A stretch of 19,608 nt of DNA from the NCBI GenBank assembly GCA_903919215.1, contig CAIXHI010000389.1, positions 1 through 19,608 on the forward strand, in the 5' to 3' direction. Below, piece by piece: positions 6,737-15,190 of the stretch; the stretch's first letter is position 1, and the number at the start of each line of letters is the position of its first letter. A model generated the notes under the pieces. That model was not told the origin of the DNA and made no database searches. It worked only from the letters and a program-made list of their open reading frames with translations. The stretch is from an uncultured Acidimicrobiaceae bacterium. GTDB lineage: Bacteria > Actinomycetota > Acidimicrobiia > Acidimicrobiales > Ilumatobacteraceae. The position numbers and the translations under genes were made by a program.

Positions 6737-7932
6737 TGGGGGGTCTCCTGGAGCACAGCGGTCAGTGCAGCGACCGCTTCGTCGATCTGTTCGGTGGTGA
6801 CCGTGAGGGGTGGCGCCAGCCGCAGGGCGGTGGCGGTGACGGCATTCGTGACGATGCCGCGTTCCAGCAGCGCGGCATAGACGGCCTTGGCGTCGATCCC
6901 TGCAGCGAGTTCGACGGCCAATAGCAAACCGGTGCCGCGAACGCTGTCCACGCCGGGCACCGCGGCCAGCTTGGCCGTCAGTTCAGCCCCGCGCTCACGA
7001 GCGAGACGGGGTGCGTCGATGCGGCGCATCTCGTCGATGACCGCACTGACGACTGCCGTGGCGATGGCCGTGCCGCTGTAGGTGCTGCCGTGGTCGCCGG
7101 GTTTGAACACTGCTGCAATCTCGCGCTTGGCCCAACAGGCGCCCACCGGGAAGCCGTTGCCCATCGCCTTGGCCATCGTGACCACATCCGGAACGACGCC
7201 AGCGTGTTGGAACCCGAACCACTCGCCGGTGCGGCCATAGCCGGTCTGCACCTCGTCCATGATCAGCAACAGGCCGCGCTCGTCGCACAATGCACGCACA
7301 TCGCGCAGGTACTGCGCGTCGGCGGGCACCACGCCGCCCTCACCCTGCACGGGTTCGAGCAGTACCGCACCGACCGTCGGGTCGATCGCACCCTCCAGCG
7401 AGGCGATGTCGTTGAACACTGCATACCGGAACCCATCAGGCATCGGCTGGAACGCTTCGTGCTTGGCGGGTTGGCCCGTGGCGGCGAGCGTGGCCAGCGT
7501 GCGGCCATGGAAGCTGCCGTAGGCGCTGACCACAGCGTGACGGCCACGGCCGCCGAACTTGCGGGCCAGCTTCAGCGCCGCCTCGTTCGCCTCGGCGCCG
7601 CTGTTACAGAAGAACACCTGGCCTTCATGTCCGGTCGTCTCCTTGAGGAGCGCATTCACCTGCACGGCGGCCTTCAGCGCTGCCGGGTTCGCGAACAGGT
7701 TGCTGACGTGCAGCAGTTGGTTGGCCTGACGGCTGATCGCCTCTGCCACCACGGGGTGCGAGTGACCCAGCGACGTGACCGCGAGGCCACACAGGAAGTC
7801 GAGATAGCGCTTGCCGTCGGCGTCCCACAGCTCGGTGCCCGAGCCGCGCTCGAACATCACTTGCGGTGGCCCGAACACGGGCATGAACGGGCAGTACTGC
7901 ATACCTTGCGTGTCGAAGGCGTGAGCGTTCAT
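6733..7932 (-). CDS. argD: Acetylornithine aminotransferase
   Basis: PLP-dependent class III aminotransferase that makes N-acetylornithine from N-acetylglutamate semialdehyde and glutamate. The 399-residue protein shows FCNSGAEANEAALKLARK (108-125) for cofactor binding and FHGRT (141-145). LLIMDEVQTGYGRTG (222-236) holds the Asp that contacts the pyridine nitrogen, and VTMAKAMGNGFPVGA (from 251) includes Lys255 as the Schiff-base lysine. ATG at 7932 overlaps the argB stop as ATGA, and its own stop overlaps argF in the same way. Some actinobacterial ArgD enzymes also serve lysine synthesis; the sequence cannot decide that. Confidence 0.96.
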   Translation of the reverse strand: MNAHAFDTQGMQYCPFMPVFGPPQVMFERGSGTELWDADGKRYLDFLCGLAVTSLGHSHPVVAEAISRQANQLLHVSNLFANPAALKAAVQVNALLKETTGHEGQVFFCNSGAEANEAALKLARKFGGRGRHAVVSAYGSFHGRTLATLAATGQPAKHEAFQPMPDGFRYAVFNDIASLEGAIDPTVGAVLLEPVQGEGGVVPADAQYLRDVRALCDERGLLLIMDEVQTGYGRTGEWFGFQHAGVVPDVVTMAKAMGNGFPVGACWAKREIAAVFKPGDHGSTYSGTAIATAVVSAVIDEMRRIDAPRLARERGAELTAKLAAVPGVDSVRGTGLLLAVELAAGIDAKAVYAALLERGIVTNAVTATALRLAPPLTVTTEQIDEAVAALTAVLQETPQ

Positions 7933-8804
7933 GAGACCATCGTCCCGATGCCCTCGTCGGTGAAGACCTCCAGCAGCAGTACGTGCGGTATCCGGCCATC
8001 GAGGATGTGGGCCCGTCGGACTCCGCCGCGCACCGCGTGTACGCAGCTCTCCACCTTCGGGATCATCCCGCCGGCGATGGTGCCATCGGCCATCAACGCG
8101 TCGAGCTCGTCGGTCGTGGTCTGGCGAATGATGCTGGTCGGGTCGTCCACCACCCGCCGCAGACCCTCGATGTCGGTGAGATAGACGAGCTTCTCGGCGC
8201 CGAGTGCCTCAGCGATCGCTCCGGCCACCGTGTCGGCGTTGATGTTGTAGGCCTGACCAGTCTCGTCGGTGCCGATGGTGGCCACCACGGGGATGAACCC
8301 TTCGGCGAGCAGACCGCGCAGGATGGTGGGGTTGATCGCTTCCACATCGCCAACGAAGCCCAGTTCGGGATCACGGACACTGGCCCGGATCAGACCAGCG
8401 TCCTCGCCGCTGACGCCCACGGCGAGCGGGCCATGCACGTTGATGGCCGACACGATCTGCGGGTTGACCTGGCCGATGAGCACCATGCGCACGATGTCGA
8501 CGGTCTCCGCGTCGGTGACCCGCAGACCCTTGCGGAACTCGGCCACCTTGCCCAGCTTCGCCATCAGGTCGTTGATCTGCGGACCACCGCCGTGCACCAC
8601 CACCGGGCGCATACCGACCTGCTGCATCAGCACGATGTCCTGCGCGAACAGCGCGAGCGCGTCGCCCTCGCTGGCACCGGCGAGTGCATTGCCGCCGTAC
8701 TTGACCACCACGACCTGACCGGCAAAGCGACGGATGTACGGCAGCGCATGCACGAGGACATCGGCGGTATCGAGCGGAGTTGGGTGTTGCGGGGTGGCGC
8801 TCAT
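7929..8804 (-). CDS. argB: Acetylglutamate kinase
   Basis: Phosphorylates N-acetylglutamate, the second step of arginine synthesis. The 291-residue protein has the amino-acid-kinase fold motifs VVVVKYGGNA (31-40) and VVVHGGGPQI (68-77), a YNINADTVAGAIA segment and a C-terminal TDEGIGTMV. An N-terminal helix (about residues 11-29, with ALPYIRRF) precedes the kinase core. That extra helix is the mark of hexameric, arginine-inhibited enzymes, so feedback control by arginine is likely. The reading frame extends further upstream, but ATG at 8804 overlaps the argC stop as TGATG and starts the protein where the family does. Confidence 0.97.
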   Translation of the reverse strand: MSATPQHPTPLDTADVLVHALPYIRRFAGQVVVVKYGGNALAGASEGDALALFAQDIVLMQQVGMRPVVVHGGGPQINDLMAKLGKVAEFRKGLRVTDAETVDIVRMVLIGQVNPQIVSAINVHGPLAVGVSGEDAGLIRASVRDPELGFVGDVEAINPTILRGLLAEGFIPVVATIGTDETGQAYNINADTVAGAIAEALGAEKLVYLTDIEGLRRVVDDPTSIIRQTTTDELDALMADGTIAGGMIPKVESCVHAVRGGVRRAHILDGRIPHVLLLEVFTDEGIGTMVS

Positions 8805-9820
8805 CAGGGGTACATGCCGATCATGGACAGGCCAGCGGTCTCGTGCAGACCGAGGGCAACGTTGGCTGCCTGGACGGCGCCGCCCGAAGCGCCCTTGGCG
8901 ATGTTGTCGATCGCGCACAACGCCATGACGGTGTTCGTGCGCTCGTCGTAGCGGGCAGTCAGGTGCGCGGTGTTGCTACCGAGCGTGGCCTTCGTGGACG
9001 GCGACGCCTCGCTGACGACGATGAACGGTTCGTCGTCGTAGAACGTGTCGAGCGCAGCCAGCAACGACTCGGTGCTCACACCCTTGGCCGGCTTGGCATA
9101 GCACGTGGCGAGCAGCCCGCGACTGAGCGGTGCGAGGTGCGGAGTGAACAGCACTTGCGCACCGATCTCCTGCTCGATCTCGGGTGTGTGCCGGTGGTCG
9201 AGCAAGCCGTAGGCGTTGACATCTTCATCAACGGTGCAGAACAGCGACGTGTGTTTCAGCGCACGCCCGGCACCGCTGACGCCGGTGATGCTGTTGATCA
9301 CGATGCCGGTCGTCTCGATCAGGCCGCCGCGTACCAATGGCGCGAGCGCTAGCGACGCCGCAGTGACATGGCAGCCAGGCGTGGCCACCAAGCGTGCACC
9401 GTGGAGTTCCCTGCGGTGCAGTTCGGGCAGACCGAACACGGCCTCGGCTAACAGTTCGGGCTGGTCGTGGGTGAAGCCATACCAGCCGGGGTACAGCGAG
9501 GCGTCCTTCAAGCGGTACGCCGCCGACAGGTCGACGACGCAGCCGACCTTGCCCACCAGCTGCGGGGCCAGCGCCATGCTCGCCTCGTGCGGCAGGCCCA
9601 GGAACACCAGGTCGAGCCCTTCGGCCTTGGCCGCATGGAACTCCTCGAACACCAGGTTCGGGTACCGCGCCGCCAAGCTGGGGTACAGCGCAGCCGCACG
9701 TGTACCCGCCTGGGTGTCGCCCGTCGCGTACACCACGGTGAGGTCAGGATGCTGCGCGCACAGCCGCAGAAGTTCGGCGCCGGTGTAGCCCGACGCGCCG
9801 ATGATGCCGACTCGAATCAT
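8804..9820 (-). CDS. argC: N-acetyl-gamma-glutamyl-phosphate reductase
   Basis: NADPH-dependent reduction of acetylglutamyl phosphate to the semialdehyde, third step of the pathway. The 338-residue protein begins MIRVGIIGASGYTG, with the nucleotide-binding GASGYTG at 8-14. The catalytic cysteine is Cys150 in VATPGCHVTA, where most homologues read NPGCY. The frame continues 75 nt upstream, but that stretch crosses the promoter and palindrome, and ATG at 9820 matches the family start. This is the first gene of the arginine operon. A TATTGT box lies 8 nt before the ATG, so the mRNA has at most a very short leader. Confidence 0.96.
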   Translation of the reverse strand: MIRVGIIGASGYTGAELLRLCAQHPDLTVVYATGDTQAGTRAAALYPSLAARYPNLVFEEFHAAKAEGLDLVFLGLPHEASMALAPQLVGKVGCVVDLSAAYRLKDASLYPGWYGFTHDQPELLAEAVFGLPELHRRELHGARLVATPGCHVTAASLALAPLVRGGLIETTGIVINSITGVSGAGRALKHTSLFCTVDEDVNAYGLLDHRHTPEIEQEIGAQVLFTPHLAPLSRGLLATCYAKPAKGVSTESLLAALDTFYDDEPFIVVSEASPSTKATLGSNTAHLTARYDERTNTVMALCAIDNIAKGASGGAVQAANVALGLHETAGLSMIGMYP

Positions 9821-9828
9821 AAGGCATG

Positions 9829-9857
9829 ACAATACACCGCGGTGCATGATCATGCAA
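9829..9857 (-). promoter_or_regulatory. argC promoter with overlapping ARG box
   Basis: On the minus strand TTGCAT (9857-9852) and TATTGT (9834-9829) are 17 nt apart and lead straight into argC. The perfect 14-bp palindrome TGCATGATCATGCA (9843-9856) covers most of the -35 box and part of the spacer. Two TGCAT half-sites facing each other match actinobacterial ARG boxes, so ArgR bound here would block RNA polymerase. A weaker palindrome-like site, TCATAAGGCATGA (9817-9829), overlaps the -10 and start codon and could be a second box, since ArgR often binds paired boxes. Confidence 0.75.
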
Positions 9858-9896
9858 CGATCCTCATGCGGCCGCCTCATCGGCCAGACTGACATC

Positions 9897-10466
9897 GTGA
9901 GCGCGACGGATCACCCCCACGGTTCGTGCAAGGGATTGCTGCTCGTCGCCACTCCCCCGTTGGTGGATCCGAACTTCGACCGCACGGTCGTCTACGTGTT
10001 GGAGCACAAGGCCGACGGTGCCGTCGGCGTGGTGCTGAATCGTCCCCTGGACGAGGACCCGCCGGAGATCGTGCACGCCTGGCAGCACCATCTCGCGCCA
10101 CCCGCCACGATGTTCCAGGGCGGACCGGTGGAACTCGATGCACTCATTGCCCTCGCCCGCCTGGAGCGGCCGGTGGAAGCTGCCTGGAGTCCGGTCACCG
10201 ACGACTTCGGTTCGGTCGATCTGATGCTCGACCCAGACCAGGTCGCTGAGCGGGTCGTGGCGCTGCGCGTGTTCCGTGGCTACTCAGGCTGGGGCGCTGG
10301 CCAACTCGATGGCGAACTGGCCGAGGGGGCCTGGATGGTGTTCCCCGCCGAACGGGGTGATGTGTTCGACCCGAACCCCACCGGCCTCTGGCGCGCCGTC
10401 GTCCGCCGTCAGGGCGGAAAGGTCGCCTGGTTGGCAAACGCGCCCGACGACCTCAGCGCCAACTGA
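9897..10466 (+). CDS. AlgH/YqgE family protein (DUF179)
   Basis: A 189-residue protein of the YqgE/AlgH family, whose molecular role is unsettled; AlgH was first named from alginate regulation in Pseudomonas. Diagnostic stretches are GLLLVATPPLVDPNFDRTVV near the N-terminus, GAVGVVLNRP, FQGGPVELDALIAL, and RVFRGYSGWGAGQLDGEL in the C-terminal half. The GTG at 9897 is chosen because it places the conserved core about a dozen residues in, as in relatives. Starts further upstream (to 9801) would run through the argC promoter and start codon. CAGACT lies 6 nt before the GTG and may be a weak -10 for a leaderless mRNA. Divergent from argC, convergent with the lipoprotein gene. Confidence 0.92.
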   Translation: MSATDHPHGSCKGLLLVATPPLVDPNFDRTVVYVLEHKADGAVGVVLNRPLDEDPPEIVHAWQHHLAPPATMFQGGPVELDALIALARLERPVEAAWSPVTDDFGSVDLMLDPDQVAERVVALRVFRGYSGWGAGQLDGELAEGAWMVFPAERGDVFDPNPTGLWRAVVRRQGGKVAWLANAPDDLSAN

Positions 10467-10489
10467 CCGGCCCCCACCCACCCGGTCAG
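10463..10489. terminator. Shared hairpin across two convergent stop codons
   Basis: CTGACCGG (10463-10470) and CCGGTCAG (10482-10489) form a perfect 8-bp stem with an 11-nt loop. The left arm contains the stop of the AlgH gene and the right arm the stop of the lipoprotein gene, which are only 19 bp apart. No T-tract follows on either strand. It may serve as a bidirectional terminator. Confidence 0.45.
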
Positions 10490-11661
10490 CGTGGCACGAC
10501 GATGATGTCGAACGTATTCACGCCGACGATCTCACCCGTATCGTCCTTCGGTGGGCGCAGATAGTCGGTGGTGGCCCCGCTGACGCTGTCATATGCGGCG
10601 ATCGTGGTGCTACCGCCTTCGCACATCCCGTTCGACGCGGTGATCAGCCGCGTTCCGTCGACGCCGAGGATCAGCCCGTGCACATCCGTTCGCGTAGAAC
10701 TGCCGTCGGCCAGGAGTTCCTCCACCCAGATCGCGCCACAGTCGCCGAAGCGCTGTAACCACTGGCGACCGTCCGTCGTGGCCCACAGGTCCGAGGTGCC
10801 GAAGTCCACACCGTTTGGGTCGATGTTCACCTTGCTGACCTGCTGCGCTGCGCCGCCGTCCAGCGGGAGCGACCAGAGTTGGGTGATGAACTCCTCGGTC
10901 GTGCCGCACGCAGCGAGGATCGTCGTCGTCGACATCAGTCGCACCGGGCGGCACTTGCGCTCCGAGTTGCCCGCTGCGGCCAGTTGCGTTCCGCCAGCAT
11001 CGATGATCGTGATCGGTTGCCCACCGACGGCGATGCGACCGTCGCCCAGTTCCAGCCAGGTGAGACCGAACACGTCCTCGTTCGTCGCCAGATGAGCCAC
11101 AAGATGTCCGTCCGCTCCCAGCCGATCCAATGAGTTCGACGAGGTGCCAGCGACGTACGACGCGAGCACGTCGCCGCTGCCGTCGCTGGCGAACTTGCCC
11201 GCCACGGCCGTTGGCCCCAACGTCATCGTCGTCTCGGCGCCACTGCCGAGGTCGCGGACGCTGAACACGAAGGTGCCCTCGTTCGTCACTGCGTCAACCG
11301 TCGTACGGCGCAGCAACAGTCGCTGCTGATCGGGCGACACGTCCAGCACGGACAGATACGTCTCGGTGGTCTCACGCCACAGTTCGGTCGCAACGCCCGC
11401 TGCGGTCATCGTCGACACGATCACCAACGGGGCGGCCATCGTGCCTCGGTTGTCGATGTAGTACAGCGTGGGCGGGGCGGCGGGCGGCTGCACCCAGACA
11501 CCGGGCAGCGTCGCGTCGGTGGTGGGCACCGTGTCCGGGCTCGTGTTCGGCAACGTCGTGGCGCCATCCGAAGTGCCCGGGCCGATCACATCACGTGAAG
11601 CAGTGCTCGAACACGACGACAACGAGAGAGCCAGAACAGCGGCAACCGACAGTTTCCTCAT
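10486..11661 (-). CDS. Putative lipoprotein of unknown function
   Basis: A 391-residue exported protein. It opens with a short positive end (MRK), a hydrophobic stretch (about 4-14) and the lipobox LSSC, giving Cys17 as the lipid-attachment site. A Ser/Thr/Pro/Asp-rich linker (about 18-60) follows, typical of surface lipoproteins. The rest has repeated short blocks such as LYYIDNRG, LSVLDVSPDQQRLLLRR and LILGVDGTRLITAS, the pattern of a beta-propeller or WD/PD40-like fold, but I recognise no named family. The cysteine pair region near AACGTT and the FGDCGAIW and NGMCEGG segments could form disulfides outside the cell. It is monocistronic in appearance, downstream of pheT and its repeat element, and convergent with the AlgH gene. 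Confidence 0.8.
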   Translation of the reverse strand: MRKLSVAAVLALSLSSCSSTASRDVIGPGTSDGATTLPNTSPDTVPTTDATLPGVWVQPPAAPPTLYYIDNRGTMAAPLVIVSTMTAAGVATELWRETTETYLSVLDVSPDQQRLLLRRTTVDAVTNEGTFVFSVRDLGSGAETTMTLGPTAVAGKFASDGSGDVLASYVAGTSSNSLDRLGADGHLVAHLATNEDVFGLTWLELGDGRIAVGGQPITIIDAGGTQLAAAGNSERKCRPVRLMSTTTILAACGTTEEFITQLWSLPLDGGAAQQVSKVNIDPNGVDFGTSDLWATTDGRQWLQRFGDCGAIWVEELLADGSSTRTDVHGLILGVDGTRLITASNGMCEGGSTTIAAYDSVSGATTDYLRPPKDDTGEIVGVNTFDIIVVPR

Positions 11662-11714
11662 GCCCCGATAGTCCAGCGCCGACCAACAGGGCGACAGGGC
11701 CGAACGTCAACTGC

Positions 11715-11805
11715 GACAGGGCTTCTGTGAAGGATCGGTCCCGGTTTCCGGGACTGATCCTTCCCGGAAACTGAGACGGGACGATCCCTTCCCAGAAGCC
11801 GAGGC
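11715..11805. repeat. Structured ~91-bp intergenic repeat, copy B
   Basis: One inverted 28-nt unit (11715-11742), a 7-nt spacer (GGTTTCC) and two direct units (11750-11777, 11778-11805) give exactly the layout of copy A at 3383-3473. The last unit matches the last unit of copy A at about 25 of 28 positions, sharing GGGACGAT and CCCAGAAGCCGA. The inverted and first direct units form a 15-pair stem, 11730-11744 against 11748-11762, with one G-T pair and a TTT loop. The block ends one base from the pheT stop codon. It may be the pheST terminator, a mobile REP-like element, or both. No T-tract follows the stem on the minus strand. Confidence 0.78.
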
Positions 11806-11806
11806 A

Positions 11807-14155
11807 CTAACCGCGGAGGACGGCGCCCATCTTCTTGGTGGCGGCTTCCACCTTGGCGCGCACGGCGGCGACATCGTCGTCCGCGAGCGTGCGTTCCAGC
11901 GACTGCAGGCGCAACCGGTAGGCCACGCTGCGGGTGCCCTCCGGTAGCCCGGTGCCGCGGTACACGTCGAACAACGTGAGGTCGACGAGCAGGTTGCCGG
12001 TGGATTGACGAATGGCCTTGTCGAGCTTCTCGGCCGTGACCGAATCAGGCAACATGAACGCAAGGTCGAGGTCGCTGGACGGGAAGCGACTGGTGGGCTT
12101 CCACGCGGCTGGCTTGGGTTCGTTGGCCAGGAGCACCGACAGGTTGAGTTCGAGGACGGCGAGGCGCTCGCTGACGTCGAACGCATCGGCGACATCGGGG
12201 TGCACCTCGCCGACCACACCGATGCTGTCCTTGCCGAGCGACAACGTCGCCGAACGGGCCGGGTGCAGACCGGCCGGCACGTTGCTTTGGTCGAGGCGGG
12301 CGCCCCAACCCATGGCGGCCGCGAGTTCACGCCACACGGCGACCGCCGCAGGTGCATCCGCCCCGGCGATCACGATGCCGAGGGCTTCGTACTCCGCCGG
12401 GAGCACATCGTTGCTGGGCGGATAGACGTGACCGATCTCGAACAGCGCAACACCCGAGCGACGGTGCGACTCGTTGAACGCGATCGCCTTCAGCAGGCCA
12501 GGGCGCAGCGAGGTGCGCAACATGTCGTCGCCGACCACGAGGGGGTTGACGAGGCGCACGGACTCGGCGGGGAGACCCGCCTTCTCCAGTTCACCAGCCG
12601 TGAGGAACGGGTGCGGCATGGCCTCGGTGAGACCCAGACCCAGCAGCACATCGCGTAAGCGCCGACGGCGTTGCTGCACACCGCTGAGCCCGCCTGGCTG
12701 GGTGGACTTGGGAACGGTCTTGCCCAGCAGGTCGTAGCCGTGCAGACGGGCGACCTCTTCGATGAGGTCGACCTCGCCAGAGCAATCGGGCCGCCACGTC
12801 GGCACCTGCACGTCGAGATCGTCGCCGACCTCCGTGCAGACGAAGCCGATCGGCTCGATCAGCGTGCGGATCTGCTGCGCGGTGAACGGAGTGCCCAACA
12901 GCGCGCCCACCCGCGCCGAGCGCACCCGCAGCACGGGCGGCACCGGCAGTTGCGGTGCGCGGGCGTCGACCGCACCTTCGTGCACCACGAGATCCGGGCA
13001 CGTGAGGCGCAGCAGTTCCACGAAGCGGGCTGTGGAACGCTCGATGCCGTGCGTGTCCATGCCGCGTTCGAAGCGGGCCGAGGCCTCGGTGCGCAGACCC
13101 ATGCGCACGACAGTGCGCATGATCGCGGCAGGTTCGAACCACGCGGACTCGAGCGCAATCGCCGTCGTCGTGTCGCTGATCTCGGTGTTCTGGCCACCCA
13201 TGATCGCGGCGATACCGATCGGGCGATCGGTTGCATCACAGATCAGCAGATCATCCGCGGTGAGCGTGCGCTCGGAGTCGTCGAGCGAGATCATCGTCTC
13301 GCCCTCACGTGCGAGGCGCACGCGGAAACCGCCGCCGCCGAGCGTGTCGAAGTCGTAGGCGTGGTTCGGCTGGTTCGTCTCCAGCATCACGTAGTTGCTG
13401 ACGTCCACCACGTTGTTGATCGGTCGCATCCCGGAGGCAGTCAGTCGACGGGCGATCCAGTCTGGGGATGGGCCGACCTTCACACCGGACAACACGATGC
13501 TGGTGAAGCGCGGACAACGATCGCCATCGACCAGCTCCACCGTGGCTGAGCGCACCGGCGCCTGCGAAGGGGGCAACACCGGGGCGGGCGTGACAGAGAT
13601 GCCGAGCTTGGCGGCCACGTCGCGGGCGACACCGAGATGACCGTAGGCATCGGGCCGGTTGCGCAGGACGTCGATGTCGTAGACGACTTCCTTCTCCAGT
13701 CCGAGCGCCTCACCGTACGGAACGCCGAGGGGCGTGTCGGCCGGCAGGATCAGGATGCCGCTGTGGTCGTCGCCCATGTCGAGTTCACGAGCGCTGCAGA
13801 GCATGCCGTCACTGCTGATGCCGAGGATCGGTTTGGGCTCGATCGCGCGACCGTCGGGCATGACGGTGCCAGGAGTGGCGAGCGGGATGACGTCGCCGGG
13901 CTGCATGTTGAATGCGCCGCACCACACGTGGCGCTCGATACCGTCACCAGCGTCGACGAACACGCGGTGCACCTTGGCCGCGTCGGCGTGGCGCTCGGTG
14001 CGCAGCACCTTGGCGGTGATGACACCGGCGACGGTGCCACCCACGTGGTGGATGTCTTCCACCGCAAGCCCAACGTTGGTGATGATGTCGGCGATCGCGT
14101 CGAAATCGTCGTCGATCGCGACGAGGTCCTTGAGCATGGAATGAACGATGCGCAT
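11807..14155 (-). CDS. pheT: Phenylalanyl-tRNA synthetase beta subunit
   Basis: Together with PheS forms the alpha2-beta2 enzyme that charges tRNA-Phe. The 782-residue protein is the full-length bacterial form. It has an N-terminal tRNA-binding OB-fold (about 38-150) with WCGAFNMQPGDVIPLATPG. The B3/B4 editing region follows, with VVYDIDVLRNRPDAYGHLGVARD near its start, then the B5 domain around VQVPTWRPDCSGEVDLIEEVARLHGYD. The C-terminal ferredoxin-like anticodon-binding domain takes up the last ~92 residues and opens with PSSDLDLAFMLP. The ATG overlaps the pheS stop as TGATG, giving equal translation of the two subunits. Confidence 0.97.
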   Translation of the reverse strand: MRIVHSMLKDLVAIDDDFDAIADIITNVGLAVEDIHHVGGTVAGVITAKVLRTERHADAAKVHRVFVDAGDGIERHVWCGAFNMQPGDVIPLATPGTVMPDGRAIEPKPILGISSDGMLCSARELDMGDDHSGILILPADTPLGVPYGEALGLEKEVVYDIDVLRNRPDAYGHLGVARDVAAKLGISVTPAPVLPPSQAPVRSATVELVDGDRCPRFTSIVLSGVKVGPSPDWIARRLTASGMRPINNVVDVSNYVMLETNQPNHAYDFDTLGGGGFRVRLAREGETMISLDDSERTLTADDLLICDATDRPIGIAAIMGGQNTEISDTTTAIALESAWFEPAAIMRTVVRMGLRTEASARFERGMDTHGIERSTARFVELLRLTCPDLVVHEGAVDARAPQLPVPPVLRVRSARVGALLGTPFTAQQIRTLIEPIGFVCTEVGDDLDVQVPTWRPDCSGEVDLIEEVARLHGYDLLGKTVPKSTQPGGLSGVQQRRRRLRDVLLGLGLTEAMPHPFLTAGELEKAGLPAESVRLVNPLVVGDDMLRTSLRPGLLKAIAFNESHRRSGVALFEIGHVYPPSNDVLPAEYEALGIVIAGADAPAAVAVWRELAAAMGWGARLDQSNVPAGLHPARSATLSLGKDSIGVVGEVHPDVADAFDVSERLAVLELNLSVLLANEPKPAAWKPTSRFPSSDLDLAFMLPDSVTAEKLDKAIRQSTGNLLVDLTLFDVYRGTGLPEGTRSVAYRLRLQSLERTLADDDVAAVRAKVEAATKKMGAVLRG

Positions 14156-15156
14156 CAGAATTGCTCCAGGAAACGAATGTCGTTCGTGTACATCTCGCGG
14201 ACGTCGTTGATCGAGTGCCGCTCCTTGGCCATGCGGTCGATCCCGAAGCCGAAGGCGAACCCGCTGAACTCCTCTGGATCGATACCGCCAGCACGCAGCA
14301 CGTTGGGGTGCACCATGCCGCAGCCGCCGAGTTCCAGCCAGTCACCCTTGGGCGTGCGGATGTCGAACTCGGCCGAGGGCTCGGTGAACGGGAAGTAGCT
14401 GGGGCGCAGGCGGCTGGTGAAACCGTCTCCGAAGAACGCCTTGGTGAACGCTTCGATCGTGCCGGCCAGATCAGCGAGCGTGATGCCGCGGTCGATGACC
14501 AGACCCTCGATCTGGTGGAACACCGCGAGGTGCGTTGCGTCGGTGGTCTCGTTGCGGAAGACGCGACCGGGCATGACCATGTAGATCGGCGGCGGGATCG
14601 TCTGCATCACGCGGATCTGCACCGGCGAGGTGTGTGTGCGCAGCACTGTGCTGCCCGGCGCGCCGTGATCGACGTAGAACGTGTCGTGCATACTGCGCGC
14701 CGGGTGGTTGGCCGGCATGTTCAGCGCCTCGAAGTTGTACCAGTCGGTCTCCACCTCGGGGCCTTCGGCCACCTGGAAGCCGAGACCGACGAACACGTCC
14801 TCCAGTCGCTGCCACGCCTGGGTGACGGGGTGGGCGTGACCACGACCGGGCTTGCGCACGACCTCAGTGAGGTCGAGGCGCTCGACCTCCAGCTGCACGG
14901 CCCGCTCGGCCCGCCGGAACTCGCCGAGGCGGGCAGCCAACGCGCCCGCCACCTCAGTGGTCGCTTCGTTCAGCGCCCGACCGGCTTGCTTCTTCTCATC
15001 GATCGTGGCCAGCCTGCCCAGCCCAGCCTTCAGGTCGGTCAGCGACCCCTTCTTGCCGAGCACCTCGAGTTCGAGGGCGCGCACAGCGTCGCTCCCCGTC
15101 GCCGAGGCCAACCGCGCCAGGGCACTGTTCCGTGCCGCAAGGATCTGATCAATCAT
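14155..15156 (-). CDS. pheS: Phenylalanyl-tRNA synthetase alpha subunit
   Basis: Catalytic subunit of the enzyme that attaches phenylalanine to its tRNA. The 333-residue protein has an N-terminal coiled coil (about 1-95) that binds tRNA, followed by the class II catalytic core. Visible there are HPARSMHDTFY (151-161), LRTHTSPVQIR (172-182), PGRVFRNETTDATH (196-209), FHQIEGL (213-219) and the C-terminal motif 3 FGFGIDRMAKERH. The start at 15156 is supported by an AAGAAGGAAAT ribosome-binding site a few bases upstream and by the family N-terminus; the frame is open further upstream but overlaps the preceding gene. The gap to the methyltransferase gene is 34 nt. Confidence 0.97.
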   Translation of the reverse strand: MIDQILAARNSALARLASATGSDAVRALELEVLGKKGSLTDLKAGLGRLATIDEKKQAGRALNEATTEVAGALAARLGEFRRAERAVQLEVERLDLTEVVRKPGRGHAHPVTQAWQRLEDVFVGLGFQVAEGPEVETDWYNFEALNMPANHPARSMHDTFYVDHGAPGSTVLRTHTSPVQIRVMQTIPPPIYMVMPGRVFRNETTDATHLAVFHQIEGLVIDRGITLADLAGTIEAFTKAFFGDGFTSRLRPSYFPFTEPSAEFDIRTPKGDWLELGGCGMVHPNVLRAGGIDPEEFSGFAFGFGIDRMAKERHSINDVREMYTNDIRFLEQF

Positions 15157-15190
15157 CGATTTCCTTCTTCCACCATCGAACGAGAGGAAA

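Noticed and set aside
7090..8184. A 364-codon open frame opposite argD and argB.
   Set aside because: A high-GC shadow frame of two clear enzymes; its sequence is rich in His, Arg and Val with no family features.
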